From Bugula neritina (Eukaryota; Bryozoa; Gymnolaemata; Cheilostomatida; Bugulidae), in assembly GCA_964035545.1 (NCBI GenBank), contig OZ037765.1:12208698-12272697 (forward strand): a stretch of 64,000 bases of DNA, given 5' to 3'. Of the stretch, positions 37,444-64,000 are shown piece after piece. Made by a program: the position numbers and the translations under genes. The notes beneath the pieces are model-generated. The model did no database searches. It worked only from the letters and a program-made list of their open reading frames with translations, and was not told where the DNA came from. The number at the start of each line of letters is the position of its first letter. Within the stretch, counting starts at the first letter, position 1.

Positions 37444-38639
37444 TCACTAAATGTAATACTATTGCTACTAGTACTTGCTAGTACATTACGTTCACTGCGA
37501 CTATCTGGCTACCTGGTGGCAACTGGCTTTCACTTTTCTGAATCAAAATAGAGTGTGATGGCTAAAACATAAATTTTAGCTTCTTCCCTAATCAAGGATT
37601 CACAGTTCGACTCAATCACAATGACTTTACTCAGAAGTAACATTCAACTAACGATTACACGGCATCTGAAGATTACAATTTCGGCAATAATGTAACAGTA
37701 ACTAAAATGTAAATTGTCAAGTTTGACCTATAAAAAGTATTCTCTAGACATGTATGATAACTCGCAATTTTTAACGACATAAGGCACTCGACGCAGTTTA
37801 TGCCGCAACTGTCATTAAACTACTTTGTAATAAAGCCTTGACCGCATTTATATAGGAATGATTGGCCATGGGAGAACAATTCTTTATATATAAAAGTTAT
37901 CAAATCCTATACCCACTATAATAAAATTGTTTTATTGAAATTATTTATTGAGAAACAACACTCAACAAGTCATTTTACAAAGCACTCAAACTGCAGGTTA
38001 CTGTAAATTTATTCTAAAGTCTAGAATCTAGACCAACAGCTGGCTATAGAGTGTAGTTAATTTCATCAAGACTTTTGTTGTGTGCAGTATAATTGTTAAG
38101 TGCGGATATGGAAATTTTTTGATTAAATTTGATATTATACACATACTATTAATCTGCATCAAGTAACTATTTATGAGCTTTGTACTAATTTATTATTAAA
38201 ATTGCTCGCTTGCTAATTTGAAATCAGGCCAGAATAGATTTGGGTCAATTTTTTCTTGTACAGACTCTTTTTAGAATATGAAGGCAATTACATGCAAGAA
38301 AATTAACAAATTTTACGCAATTGGTATGTCTTTTTAAATAATAACTTTTAGCTATAATATGCAATCTACAATCTACAAAATGTGCATAGTGAAATACTGG
38401 TAAGTTTTCTCTATGTTGTAATCTCAAGAATCAAGCAGGTGGTATTGTGTAGAAGCTACATGTATATGTTTTATAAATTATTTAAATTTGTAATAAAATA
38501 TTAGTATTTTGTTTGCTTGAGCTAAATCAAATTTCTACTAAAACTAAAGTTTGTAATTATATTTACTTTTTCCATTCAATACAACTGCATAGTAAATGAG
38601 CAGGAGCTGCTAAAATTGTTTTATTAAATTTTTTATAGC

Positions 38640-38970
38640 GCATGTATATTGTTGTAATGGCTGTGGAAAGTATTGTTTTCCAGCTACCAGGTCACAAACA
38701 CTTGTAATAAAAAGCGTAGTTGTATTATATTTCCAAAATGCGATAACTCTACATACTACGCTCAGTCTAACATTCTGAAATGCGGGACTTCTACGGCATG
38801 GATATGCAGCACCGCACTACTCATTACAATCACCACCACCGGAAGCCCACCAGCCAATCAGATTAAACCCTCCATTTATAAGTAGCGCCTGCGGCGCCCA
38901 GCCTCAGTCTCAGGACAGCTATAGAATAAACTAGTAGCTCGTGTAACTAATTTTAAATGTGCGTACCCTT
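38640..38970 (+). promoter_or_regulatory. Possible orphan promoter or solo-LTR-like block
   Basis: A locally GC-richer stretch with a TATA-like tttataagtag (about 38874), then gcgcctgcggcgcc, then agaataaact (about 38925). The TATA, short transcript and polyadenylation-signal order resembles an LTR. I found no clear TG...CA ends or flanking duplication, so this is tentative. Confidence 0.2.
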
Positions 38971-39272
38971 TTTGTTGTTATTTGTATTTTACTCTTGTTA
39001 TAATTAGAATTGAAATATAGTCACTATTATAACGCAACCAGTTCTCGGTTTTCTTCACAAACCTCATAGTTAGGTTATGAGTCAGTAATTCAGCACACTG
39101 GTAGGAGTCTACAAAACTACAACAATATTTGCCAAGCATAAGCTTTACCCATTTATGCAATGAGTTAGTACTTGATATGCTGTTTATAAACATCTAGTAT
39201 TTTCCAACATGACTGCTAATGCAGCTCATTTGATTTATATTCAGAAATCAAAGCATCCACATAAATTCTCCG

Positions 39273-39833
39273 GCAACTTAAACATAATGCTTTCTTTCCA
39301 CAAAAATGCCTTATGCTGCAATCTACAAGAAGTTCTACACAAAATAACACTAAAAGTATTAGCAGCTACTGCACTAGTCTCTCCAGAGTCGACTATCTTA
39401 CTCAAATCACGTGAAAATTAAGTTACCTCTCAATGTATATGTGAATCTCTTTAAAGCATGTTCCTGTTTTCTGCTCTTGATTTTTAGCAAAAGTAAAAAG
39501 TGTTTGTGAAAGACTTTAAATATTTTGAATATTAGCATTGGATTCTATGCTAATATTTAACATACCTATTTAAAGTCTTTCTCAAACAGTTTTTATTTCT
39601 GCGCTAAAAACACTTCAAGAATAAAGAGCAGAAAACAAGAACATGCTAGCTTTAAAGAGATTCATATATACATTGAAAGGTGACTTAATTTTCACCTGAT
39701 TTGATTAAGATAGTCGGCTATGGAGAGACTAGTGCAGTAGTTGCTAATACTTTTAGTGTTATTTTGTGTAGAACTTCTTGTAGATTGCGGCATGAGGCAT
39801 TTTTGTGGAAAGAAGGCTTTATGTTTAAGTTGC
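39273..39833. mobile_element. 561-bp foldback palindrome
   Basis: Two imperfect inverted arms of about 250-270 bp, from gcaacttaaacataatgctt on the left to its complement ending taagttgc on the right, centred near 39545-39553 (attagcattggattctatgctaat). Both arms translate to the same short peptide only because they are mirror copies. The structure is typical of a foldback or hairpin MITE, or of an inverted insertion. Superfamily not assigned. Confidence 0.8.
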
Positions 39834-39879
39834 TATAAGCAGTTTGAACTTGAGTCCAAAGTCCAAACTGCTTATAGCA
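39831..39879. repeat. 16-bp perfect inverted repeat adjoining the large palindrome
   Basis: tgctataagcagtttg and its exact complement caaactgcttatagca are separated by 17 bp. It begins where the large palindrome ends. Confidence 0.85.
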
Positions 39880-40147
39880 TAATTTTACACACCTGCATGC
39901 TAGACTTTTCAGTACATTCGAGATAATAGTTAATATGGTGTATAATAAACTGGTGGGCCATTCAGCCATTAGTTTACACTTTGGCTCATCACTATGCATT
40001 CTGCATTTCAAAACTAAAAAGAGCTCATAAAGTAAGTAACCCCATTATAAATTCTAGTATCATAGTCGTAAATATATGTGAGCTACATATAAACCCAGTT
40101 TAAGTAGATGTTGATCTTATTTGAGCAAAATAATTAGCAATAAATGT

Positions 40148-41072
40148 AGGGGAGGGTAGGGCTATAAGTTGAGCCAAAAATTGTGTTTTTTTGAATAAAT
40201 AAGCTTTGAAAAATTTATTGCCAATCTAGAAACCAGCACCATGAAAGTCAGTCATATATTGCCGTTTTAGTTCATTGAAAATAACTGCATAAACACTTTA
40301 CTTCCTAAGAAAAAAGCCAATTTTTTGCTTGCAAGTGTTTTGGCACAAAACAAGTTGAACTAGTGCCATTTATCTTGTAATATAAATTGTTTTTTGAGAA
40401 TATTGATACAAAGCCAGAAACAAATAAAAATAAATTAGTATAAACAAATAATAGAAACTATTGATTTGATATGTTACTCTAGCTAGCATTTACCATCTCA
40501 AAGCTAGGTGCTGAGGATGGTTTAAAAAGCCAAGCAGCAGTAGCAAACTGGTAGGCAGGCTTTTAAAAGTTGTCTTCCCATAATTCATCCTTGAACAAGT
40601 TACAGGTATGAAGTGGGGTCTCCTCAAATGGCATCAGAAAATACACCACACGGTTGAGCTTAACCAAGTTTTTTAGGTGGCTGTTTGAGAGTCCCCAACA
40701 ATGTCACATGATTCATGCCTATCGTAGTAGCAGCATACTATATGCCACTGCCTTGCTCTACTATATCCATTTCTGTAGCCAAGCTTTTTTATTTGCCCCC
40801 CTGTTGTTTCTGTATGTAATTTTGCACTGTTCTGAAAATATTTGCTGAATATTTTAAGTATAAATTGTTGACCTGCACTTTTTATTTGTTTAAGTACTAA
40901 ATGTATGTTTATATCTATATATTAATTAATTTTAATTAAAAAAGATAAATTTAAATGCAAAATTTCGTGTGCCCCATTGTAATCAATATCTAGTAAAAAT
41001 AATTAGTGGGGCAAGTTGTACCTGGCTCAACTCGCCCCATTTTCAAAATGGGTCAACTAGCACCTCACTGTC
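40148..41072. mobile_element. Possible degenerate DNA transposon
   Basis: The left end (ggggagggtagggctataag, then ttgagcc) and right end (ggctcaactcgccccatttt, then gggtcaactagcacctcac) are similar in inverted orientation around the ttgagcc/ggctcaa and gtcaact/agttga cores. No target duplication or ORF was identified. Confidence 0.3.
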
Positions 41073-41221
41073 ATGCTACAAATAATTGGCACTAGCAGAA
41101 GCTATTAATTATTAATGCAACCATAGAAAATATGAAATTATGAAAAATCTGGAGTTATGTGATCTAAATAGACGCCACTGAATTTCTCAATTATAGTATA
41201 TATAGTATAGTATATATATTA

Positions 41222-41835
41222 TTCATGACAACAGTACCTTTTCCTTTGTCTTGTTTAATTAATGAGATATCCTTATTATTTTTCAATTTCTTTAGAGCAT
41301 CATCAAAATATTTTGGCATCTTAATCTTTATAAATTTGGAGTACGTGTCTAAGAGTTTACCTTTAATTACTTCAAGCTTATCTTCAGATATTTGATGTTG
41401 ATTTGAGGAAATTTGTTGGTAGAAAGATTCGAGTTGTGATTTAATATGAATATTGTTGGTTTTTGTAGGAATGTGTACATCTAATCCTCTGGCAATAGCT
41501 TGTTGTTGTTGATTTGTAAGTTGAACTGAAGAGAAATTGTGTAGGCTTTTCATAGTGTCTAATTCTTGAGCTTTAGGGTCTTGAATGCAGTTTCGAAGTT
41601 GTTTAATTTTTCGGTCATGTTTGCAATGAATAAATTTGCGTTCCTTTGAAATACGAGAGGTTATTCTACTTATAAGGACTAGATAAAAAAGTAAACTTAA
41701 TTTCTTTTGAAGATATTGCTTGACTTCAGTGATAGATTGTTGTACCTTCTTTTTCTGGTAGTGTTTGTTCTTTAATTCTTGTTCCATAATTAGTTTTGAA
41801 ATCTCAAAGATAAAACCAATAAAGAACACATTCAC
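41222..41835 (-). pseudogene. Penelope-like element, inverted N-terminal fragment
   Basis: An open frame of about 200 codons on the minus strand. It resembles the N-terminal region of Penelope-like reverse transcriptases: Lys-rich helical start, LHNFSSVQLTNQQQQAIARG, and a conserved DKGKGTVVMNN motif at its end that leads into the reverse transcriptase core. The core itself is missing; the frame runs into TA-rich sequence at about 41222. It lies head to head with the endonuclease fragment on the opposite strand, so the element is an internally deleted, inverted copy. Confidence 0.75.
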
Positions 41836-42132
41836 AACCTAGTCTACAAAATAACCTGCCCTGAAGCTACCTGTCAACAAACATATGTAGGCGAAACCGG
41901 ACGTCGCCTATCACACAGGATACATGAACACTGCAATGACATCAATTCCAAAATTTATCAACACATCTCTACCACTAATCATGGAAACATATCAATAGAC
42001 AATGTAACAGTTTTAAATCATTCATTTAAAGGAATCCACCATCGAAAAGTAGCCGAAGCTCTCTACATTAAACAAATAAAACCGCAACTCAATAAACAAA
42101 ATTACTCCATACCACTAAAACTATATCAATAG
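41800..42132 (+). pseudogene. Penelope-like element, GIY-YIG endonuclease fragment
   Basis: Plus-strand frame open from about 41800 to TAG at 42130-42132 (about 110 codons). The GIY-YIG nuclease signature is clear: LVYKITC, TYVGETGRR, HRIHEH, the catalytic-type Glu in AEALYI and the Asn in PQLN. The Cys/His spacing before the nuclease core is the one found in Penelope-like elements. The upstream reverse transcriptase is absent. The exact junction with the inverted fragment is between about 41760 and 41830. Probably dead as an autonomous element. Confidence 0.85.
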
Positions 42133-42469
42133 CTCCACACTACTCAACTCTCACATAGTTTCACTAATTCTTGCTGTTTTTATATTTGGATATCTATTTT
42201 TTTTTGTCAACTCTAATTTATTTTTTATGCAAAAAAATCAGTATAATTTTTGACCTACGTAATATATAAAATAAGATTATCTCCCTAAGTTTCAATAATT
42301 TACAGTAACTGCCACTCTCTATTCTTTGTGTCATGCATAACGTCTAACGTAACATAATAATTTTTGAATTTCATTCATTGCTACTCTGAAGATGGGTACA
42401 GTGGTACCCGAAATATCAGTGTAATTACTTTACCTAATAAAGTAATAAATAACAATGTTTCTCGTATAC

Positions 42470-42470
<1 letters not shown>
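42133..42470 (+). mobile_element. Penelope-like element 3' untranslated end with conserved hairpins
   Basis: It follows the endonuclease stop and runs to the TA tract. At 42386-42419 lies CTGAAGA, then stem GGGTAC / loop AGTG / stem GTACCC, then GAAATATCAG. A second hairpin follows: TTACTTT (42425) with AAAGTAA (42439). CUGANGA plus GAAA around a stem is the layout of a hammerhead ribozyme core; a convincing stem III and cleavage site were not found. Confidence 0.6.

Positions 42471-42556
<86 letters not shown>
42471..42556. repeat. (TA)n microsatellite
   Basis: About 85 bp of nearly pure TA at the 3' end of the Penelope-like element. Reading frames through it are artefacts. Confidence 0.98.
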
Positions 42557-42557
<1 letters not shown>

Positions 42558-42787
42558 TATAATTTTATAGATTAAAATTGACTATAAGATCTTTATTTTA
42601 AAATCAATTATCACCTACAAATTTGTTTTGTAGCATGAAAAGTTCTGCTACTCGTCAAGGTGATGTATTTTTTTTATACATTACCCTGACGAGTGGCAGA
42701 AGTTTTCATGCTACGAAACAAATTTGTAGGTGATAATTGATTTTAAAATAAAGATTTTATAGTCAATTTTAACCTATAAAATTATAG
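42558..42787. mobile_element. 230-bp foldback MITE-like hairpin
   Basis: Two inverted arms of about 110 bp with roughly 8 mismatches, from ctataattttatag at 42558 to ctataaaattatag ending at 42787, and a loop of T residues near 42672. Almost the whole element is arm. It lies between two TA tracts, consistent with insertion into TA-rich DNA. No coding capacity; superfamily unassigned. Confidence 0.85.
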
Positions 42788-42856
42788 TACCTAGCTCAAT
42801 TTTCTCAGAAAATTTTGAGCACTATTTGATAACTAGTATTACAATATATTTTACAT

Positions 42857-42863
<7 letters not shown>

Positions 42864-42905
<42 letters not shown>
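42864..42905. repeat. (TA)n microsatellite
   Basis: About 42 bp of TA. The hammerhead-like sequence on the minus strand runs directly into it. Confidence 0.97.
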
Positions 42906-42907
<2 letters not shown>

Positions 42908-42956
42908 GTGTACAGCAGCTGTTCTGGGTCTTGTCTCCTCATCAGCACAAAACAGG
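42906..42956 (-). ncRNA. Degenerate hammerhead-ribozyme-like repeat end
   Basis: On the minus strand: tttgtg, CTGATGAG (42945-42938), a loop-stem region, AGAAC in place of the canonical GAAAC, a short ACAG/CTGT hairpin, then TA|CACAG, which pairs with the upstream tgtg as stem I. Box 1 is exact and box 2 is mutated, so it is probably inactive. Such motifs occur at the ends of Penelope-like elements and retrozymes (family knowledge). Confidence 0.35.
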
Positions 42957-43059
42957 GTACCATGGCCCACACCTTCGCAATAGTAGAAACTTATGTTTTT
43001 TACTAAAGCATATTTAAAACGTGAGCAAACCCAAGCCAGAGAGCTCAAGGGACCCTAGG

Positions 43060-44299
43060 AGTCACGAGCCTTGCAAAATGCTAGCAGCTTGAGTTTGTGT
43101 GTTGAATGTTATCGCTGAGCATAATATCTTATAAACATATAATAGTTTTGAACTCTCCTTTTATAAGCACATTAATAGATCTAGCTGAAATGCTGTAAAT
43201 AGAGTTCATATTATAATAAGCAAGTTGAAGAGTTTTTAGTTTAATGCTAAGAGCTTATATTTAATTTGCCAGGCTTTGTTTTAAAAATATTGTTAAATTG
43301 TTCTTAGTCAAAACAGCTAATTGATTTCGTTTTTTGCTGACTATGTGCTCTTAAAAAGATTCCAACACATTATATGATGCTTTATTAACTCGGGGCCTGG
43401 GAGACATTGGTCATTATATAAGTTTGAACTATACACTAACTGCTTTGTTGTCAAATAATGAATCAACCTTTAAACATAGTTTATATTTTAAAACAGCTGC
43501 AGAAAACTTCGTCAAAATAATTACACACTTGAACTAAGCTCATAAAAATTATTCGCTAATCTTATGACGGAGTAGATAACTCCACAAGTTTAAGATATTG
43601 TCTGTACCATATAGTAAACTCCGCTGTCACACAGAATCTCTCACTTCATGGTGTTGTTTCTTAGAATTTTTATTATCTTTTAGATGAAAATTAGACAGAA
43701 AATTGCAAAAGTATTAGACCACCTCCCACATTTGGCAAAAGTTACAATTACATTTGCCCGGAAAAATTATGAAAGCGTACATCTACTTTTCATAATGCTA
43801 TTAACACCTTATGTTGCTACACTTATACTTCACTGTTCAATCATTTAACTATTTAAAAATTGAAGCTATGCAAAACATAAAAATATTAATTTAAGCTTTC
43901 ATATAATGTACATTTACACTAATCAGAATATTTGTAATTTGCGTTTGATTAGCTTGTTGATAAATATGATAATATAGTTTAAAAAAAATGCGAAATGGCT
44001 GATAGAAAACAATTCTAAACAGTTCTGAAAAAATCATACCCCAATAAATATAATATAACAATAAAACATCATATATGTTATTTGATTTAAAAATCATTAT
44101 TTACAAAATAACTTCAACCAGAGATGGTGTAATAACGGAGCAAAGGAAAGATTGTCACCTGATTCTGCACACTAATAATATAATGCCGATTCAGAAAGGA
44201 AATTAACAGTAAAACTTACAGGTTTTTTTAACATAACATTATAAAAATAAACAGTTTTTAAGTAAAAAGTATAAAAATATAGACACGTGCATTTTGTGA
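43060..44299. other. Intergenic, 3' of the myosin XV-like gene
   Basis: AT-rich, no supported exon. It should contain the myosin 3' UTR at its right end. Confidence 0.45.
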
Positions 44300-59684
<15,385 letters not shown>

Positions 59685-61867
59685 CTGAAACACCGGGAGT
59701 ACAACTATTGACACCTTATATAAAAGTATGAAACATTCCCTAGTCTAAACTAATGAAATAGACTTACAGTCTTTTCATGTAGCATAAGTTCTAGCTTAGT
59801 GAGTATACTTTGCAGGTACATAGTATATAGCAAGTACACTGGAAACCCAAATAATACATTAAAAAAATTAAAAACCTGAGCTAACGAAAAATCTATGATA
59901 ATATTGTAACTTTACTGGTCAAGCTGAGCGTGGGTGGTATTAGCCACTACAATATAGGGAAATGAAACCACCTGTTAATCCCCCAGTAGGCTGCATTGAC
60001 CGTATTTCCGAGTTTACAAATCTACGTATATCTAAGATAGGCCAGATCAGGTCAGTTGTGTATTGGAAAATTTTTCACAAAACAGAAAAGTAAAGCTTGC
60101 CTACTTTTTGTTGAGGATAAATGAATCGGCAAATGCTAATTTGTCTAATAACATGAATTTTAAGTCTGGAGAGTACGAGGATGAAAAGGCAAATTATTGG
60201 CACATTGGAACAATTATAACAACTACAAATATATGATTATGCTATAAAACTTTAGCCTATATATCAATATAGTTTCCGAGATGTCAAATGCATCATTACG
60301 TGCCTCAATAAAATAATATTTACATGGCTTCAAGTATTATAGTGTAGAATAACTGCAGATCTAGGCAACATGTGCCATACTAAAAACATATGGCTATCAA
60401 ACACCATATTATGCTATATTATAATCTAATTTGCATAGCTTTGCCTTTAGATAGAATTAATATGAAAATAGTGAAGTGTGTTTTATAACATTTCATTAGG
60501 CTTTATGCTTTGAAAAGAAATTGGATGGTTGACTGGTGCATGAAAAAGGCTTTATATCATTGAAGAAATGGCTAAATCTTCCTAACATGGAGATATAATA
60601 TAATATCTGCAATTATAAAGCTGCTTCATTTCCTACATTAGGTTGGTTGATTAGAAGTTGAAGTAATGATTTCAAAACCCACAGGTGAATGTTAAACTTT
60701 GGGTATTTTCTAAACTAGTCAAACCTGCCCACACCTTGCATATCTTTGCACCAGAAAACAGTTATATAATAATGGAGGTTCACAGTGAGTATGCAAGGTT
60801 AAGTAATACGTTCTGGAGCTTTTTTTCCCCACAATATGTAATTTTACAACAAACAAAATACTCTATTGGTTGAAATCAGTAAATGTTGAGCAGCAGAATA
60901 CATTTAGACAGTATTCTCAGGCCCAGAAGGCACCCACCACCTCTAACACTCAAATCATGGTTAGTTTAAATCATTGTTCTATTCTTAATCATTAGAGGCC
61001 CAGTATTCATATTGATTCATAAGAGAAATAAAATAAAAAGCTTGGAAATTTTGAAATGATTTAAAACAATCATGCTTTTTCTACTTAGTCTATTTATATA
61101 TATTAGGCTAAAACATTTTGATAGAATGTTAATACACCTTTTAAAATGAACCATTAATTTTTATAGCTTTAAACAGCTCTTAGCGTGTGAAATGAGCTTT
61201 AAAGATGTACCAACGCAGATCACTGACAGATATTGTAATAGCTTACACTTGGTGGTGGAAGGAAAGAAGATAGAACACACTTAGTGACTGATTTCGCCAA
61301 GTATTTTATTGCTGAATAACATTCACTGGTACAGGTGTCCTGGCATTATTTACTACGTGATTAATATAACAGCTTTACTTGCACCAGCTAAGAGTGAAAG
61401 ATTTGAATGCAGATTCACTGGATTGCTAGCAGAAGAGAATTATAGGATCACCTGCCTGTATCTTTAGAGTTTGATAAGCAGATCAAACAATAGCAGAATC
61501 GCTATTCTCATGGATTAGTGTGATGGATGGCTTTGAGCTAATTATTGCAACTGGAATGATGATTTGCAAAAACAGTGTTTATGATTAGCATAATAATAAG
61601 ATTGCTACGTAAAATACAACAATAAAAATGATGCCAATCTACATTATAGTCACTAGTCTTTTTAAGTTGAATAAGTTACCGATAAAAAAAGTTATTATAG
61701 GTACACGTATTGGCTTATCGGTGGATGTAAACTATAGGTGAATCCTTGAAAGTTGAAAGTTTGTTATATTTTGCAGCTAGCATAATGCAGCTATCCAATA
61801 TATTGCCATAAGATTTAAATGAATAACTCTCAGCAAGAGCTGCAGCAGCAGCAGCAAGAACAATTTT

Positions 61868-62087
61868 AGGTGAAAATGGCACAGTTAATAATGGCACAGG
61901 TAATACTGGCACAGGTAATACTGGCACAGGTAATAAGGGCACAAATGGAAAAGTAAGAAAAAATGACTCACTGATGTTAAATTTTCCTAAACCCCAAACT
62001 CAAACCCCCATTCCCAAACCTAAACCTCCATCCCTAACACCCAATGCCACCCTAAACCCTAATATTGAAAATGTGCCATTTTTACCT
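61868..62087. repeat. Small inverted-repeat unit with 15-bp tandem repeats and telomere-like C-rich stretch
   Basis: Ends aggtgaaaatggcac and gtgccatttttacct are inverted repeats with one mismatch. Inside are about four 15-bp units (tggcacaggtaatac) at 61876-61946 and a stretch rich in ccctaa/cctaaac words (about 61985-62065). No target duplication found. Confidence 0.6.
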
Positions 62088-63605
62088 ACTTTGCCATTTT
62101 TACGACACCGCAAGAGCAGTAGCAGATAGTGCCACCACTGTCACATGCATTGAGGCCAAATAATTTAAACTAGTTATATAATATGAAATGTTACATAATG
62201 CAACACTTGTACATTTTTCAGTTTAATATTTGGAACAGGAGTGAAGCTTTTCACATTAAAACTTCTTGAATAAAAATCCTGGCAAAGTTTTGATTGGCAT
62301 ATCGGTAAAGGCCCGATATTTGATTGATAAGCTGGCCAGGTAACTTTTGAATAGAATGATTGTGTTAAGTTTACCCGACAGCTTCGTATGGTAATTGCTC
62401 AGTAGACACTCAAACCAGGAATGTACACAAACCATATATTATACTGCTGAAATTCTATAATGCAGGTAAATATAATATACAGTGTGCCTTGTGCACCCAC
62501 ATCCAGAGCTTAAATTCAATTTTGTATGCATTTTGAAGTTTATAACCAAAGGTATGTGTGTGCCTTGAAGACTGTGACAAGCTCCCTAGGTACTTGAAGT
62601 TATTTATAAACTGAGGAAAATAGTGTGCTTGAGAAATAGAGAGCCCAGGTATACGAGTGACTAAGAAACCTGATCCATTGTACAACATATGGTTTTTCCA
62701 AAAGATACCCAACAGGATATATTTCTATTTTTATAGAAAATTTGTCTCCCATTTGGTAAGCTGTTCGATGGGTGTGGATCTACATGGATTCTAATAGTCA
62801 TGTTAACTGAAACATTTTCAAGTCAACTAAAATCTGATGGAATAAAACAGTAAGAAAACTTTTGTTTCTGCTTCTACCAGAGTTTACTTGAATACATAAT
62901 ATTTCGACATAAACCATAAATTTGGTATGCAGAGTGAGTAGGGAACATCTGGGACATATTTCTGTGTCAAGGAAAAAAGAACAAACTCGTTTTTATACTA
63001 ATTTGAAGTGGACAATTTGGAAAAATTAAAGCTGCCTTCAACCTCGGCATGCAACTGGTCAAGTTTTAAACATGTATAAGTAAATTGACAAAAATTAATA
63101 AATAACTACAGAGACATAAAAAACCAATACTGATGTTGTAATCTTGTTTAAATCCATGGGGCCATCACCATACAGCTCCTCTCAGAGCCTCTGATACAAG
63201 CAGTGGTTCAACAACAATTGTGCTCAACTCAAGTGCCACATCACGGTAACAAAACCCATCCATCTTTCAACACATGCATAATATTTCCACTATATTACCA
63301 TAAATTATGAGACTACCTATACAGAGTTGGCAAGGCTTGTGCTCCACACCTGAGTGCAACAAGGCTGTGAGGACATTTCCAAAGGACAAAGTTGTAGATC
63401 TGGGAGTTTGATTGAGTTTACCTTGCTATGTTAATTGTTGTGAGAATAGAATATAGCCACCTGATACCTGCAGGCCAGGAAAGAGTTCATGGCAATAGAA
63501 GAAGTAAACCACATAATGTGTATGTTGCAAGACCTTGGGGTTAATGTCACAGCTTTCATGGAGCTTAGATTACCAATAAGCCAACTTAACATCTGCACAT
63601 CTTAT

Positions 63606-63726
<121 letters not shown>

Positions 63727-64000
63727 ACTTTTATATATATACTTTTATATACATATATCTGTTAAAAGAGCTAAAAGAGTAAGATTCTAACTTCATATTA
63801 TAATTATAACTTAAACTGATCTACGACTTTTACATGATCTGGTTATGCAAATAAATGCTGCAATCTCCATAAATTCTGTTTAAATGCTACTAATATAGTA
63901 TTCCGTACATATAAAGCCTACAAAGCTGTAGCATGAAAGCCAAACTAAACTTCAACAAACTAGCATAGTTACCAGCATTTTTGTTGGTGACGGAATAGGA

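Noticed and set aside
37276-37551. Asn/Ser/Thr-repeat protein
   Set aside because: By-product of the hexamer array; no supporting context.
37590-37625. tRNA T-loop-like gttcgactc
   Set aside because: Flanking bases do not pair as a T stem and no acceptor, D or anticodon arms fit around it.
39209-40011. Two matching peptides on opposite strands that look like a conserved gene family
   Set aside because: They are the two arms of the same palindrome, so the match carries no evidence for coding.

Overview
This is animal nuclear DNA. It is AT-rich, the genes have many short exons with GT/AG introns, and the deduced proteins are metazoan families (SEC24, SAR1, NDE1/NDEL1, a myosin-XV tail). Transposons and microsatellites fill the gaps. 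An invertebrate is likely, but I cannot name the phylum. None of the genes has a long uninterrupted ORF. I rebuilt each one from family similarity plus splice sites, and every chain of exons below keeps its reading frame throughout.

Layout, left to right. (1) 710-1815, minus: 5' part of a gene with two CCCH zinc fingers; it runs off the left edge. (2) 3533-15239, minus: a complete SEC24 (A/B type) in 18 exons, 1,194 aa. One of its introns carries a 1.7-kb hAT-type transposon with perfect terminal repeats and an 8-bp target duplication. (3) 15240-20799: gene-free, with degenerate hexamer repeats. (4) 20800-24076 and 25110-27906, plus: two tandem SAR1 GTPases with identical exon lengths and about 60% amino-acid identity. 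(5) 28883-35319, minus: an NDE1/NDEL1-like dynein regulator, 7 exons, 312 aa, with a probable alternative last exon. (6) 35320-44299: a transposon-rich gap with Penelope-like retroelement pieces, large foldback palindromes, TA tracts and a hexamer array. (7) 44300-59684, minus: 21 exons (1,002 aa) of the C-terminal tail of a myosin XV-like protein: proline-rich segment, FERM-like region, SH3, MyTH4, FERM. The motor domain is not in the window. (8) 59685-64000: no supported exon; a small repeat cluster and a TA tract.

Working together: SAR1 is the GTPase that recruits the SEC23/SEC24 inner coat to make COPII vesicles at the ER. SEC24 and two SAR1 genes lying head to head within 25 kb is therefore a small COPII cluster. 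The NDE1-like and myosin XV-like genes are cytoskeletal and share only location and strand. The most unusual items are the COPII linkage, the divergent second SAR1, the inverted Penelope-like element with its covarying 3' hairpin, and the large foldback elements between 37 and 43 kb.
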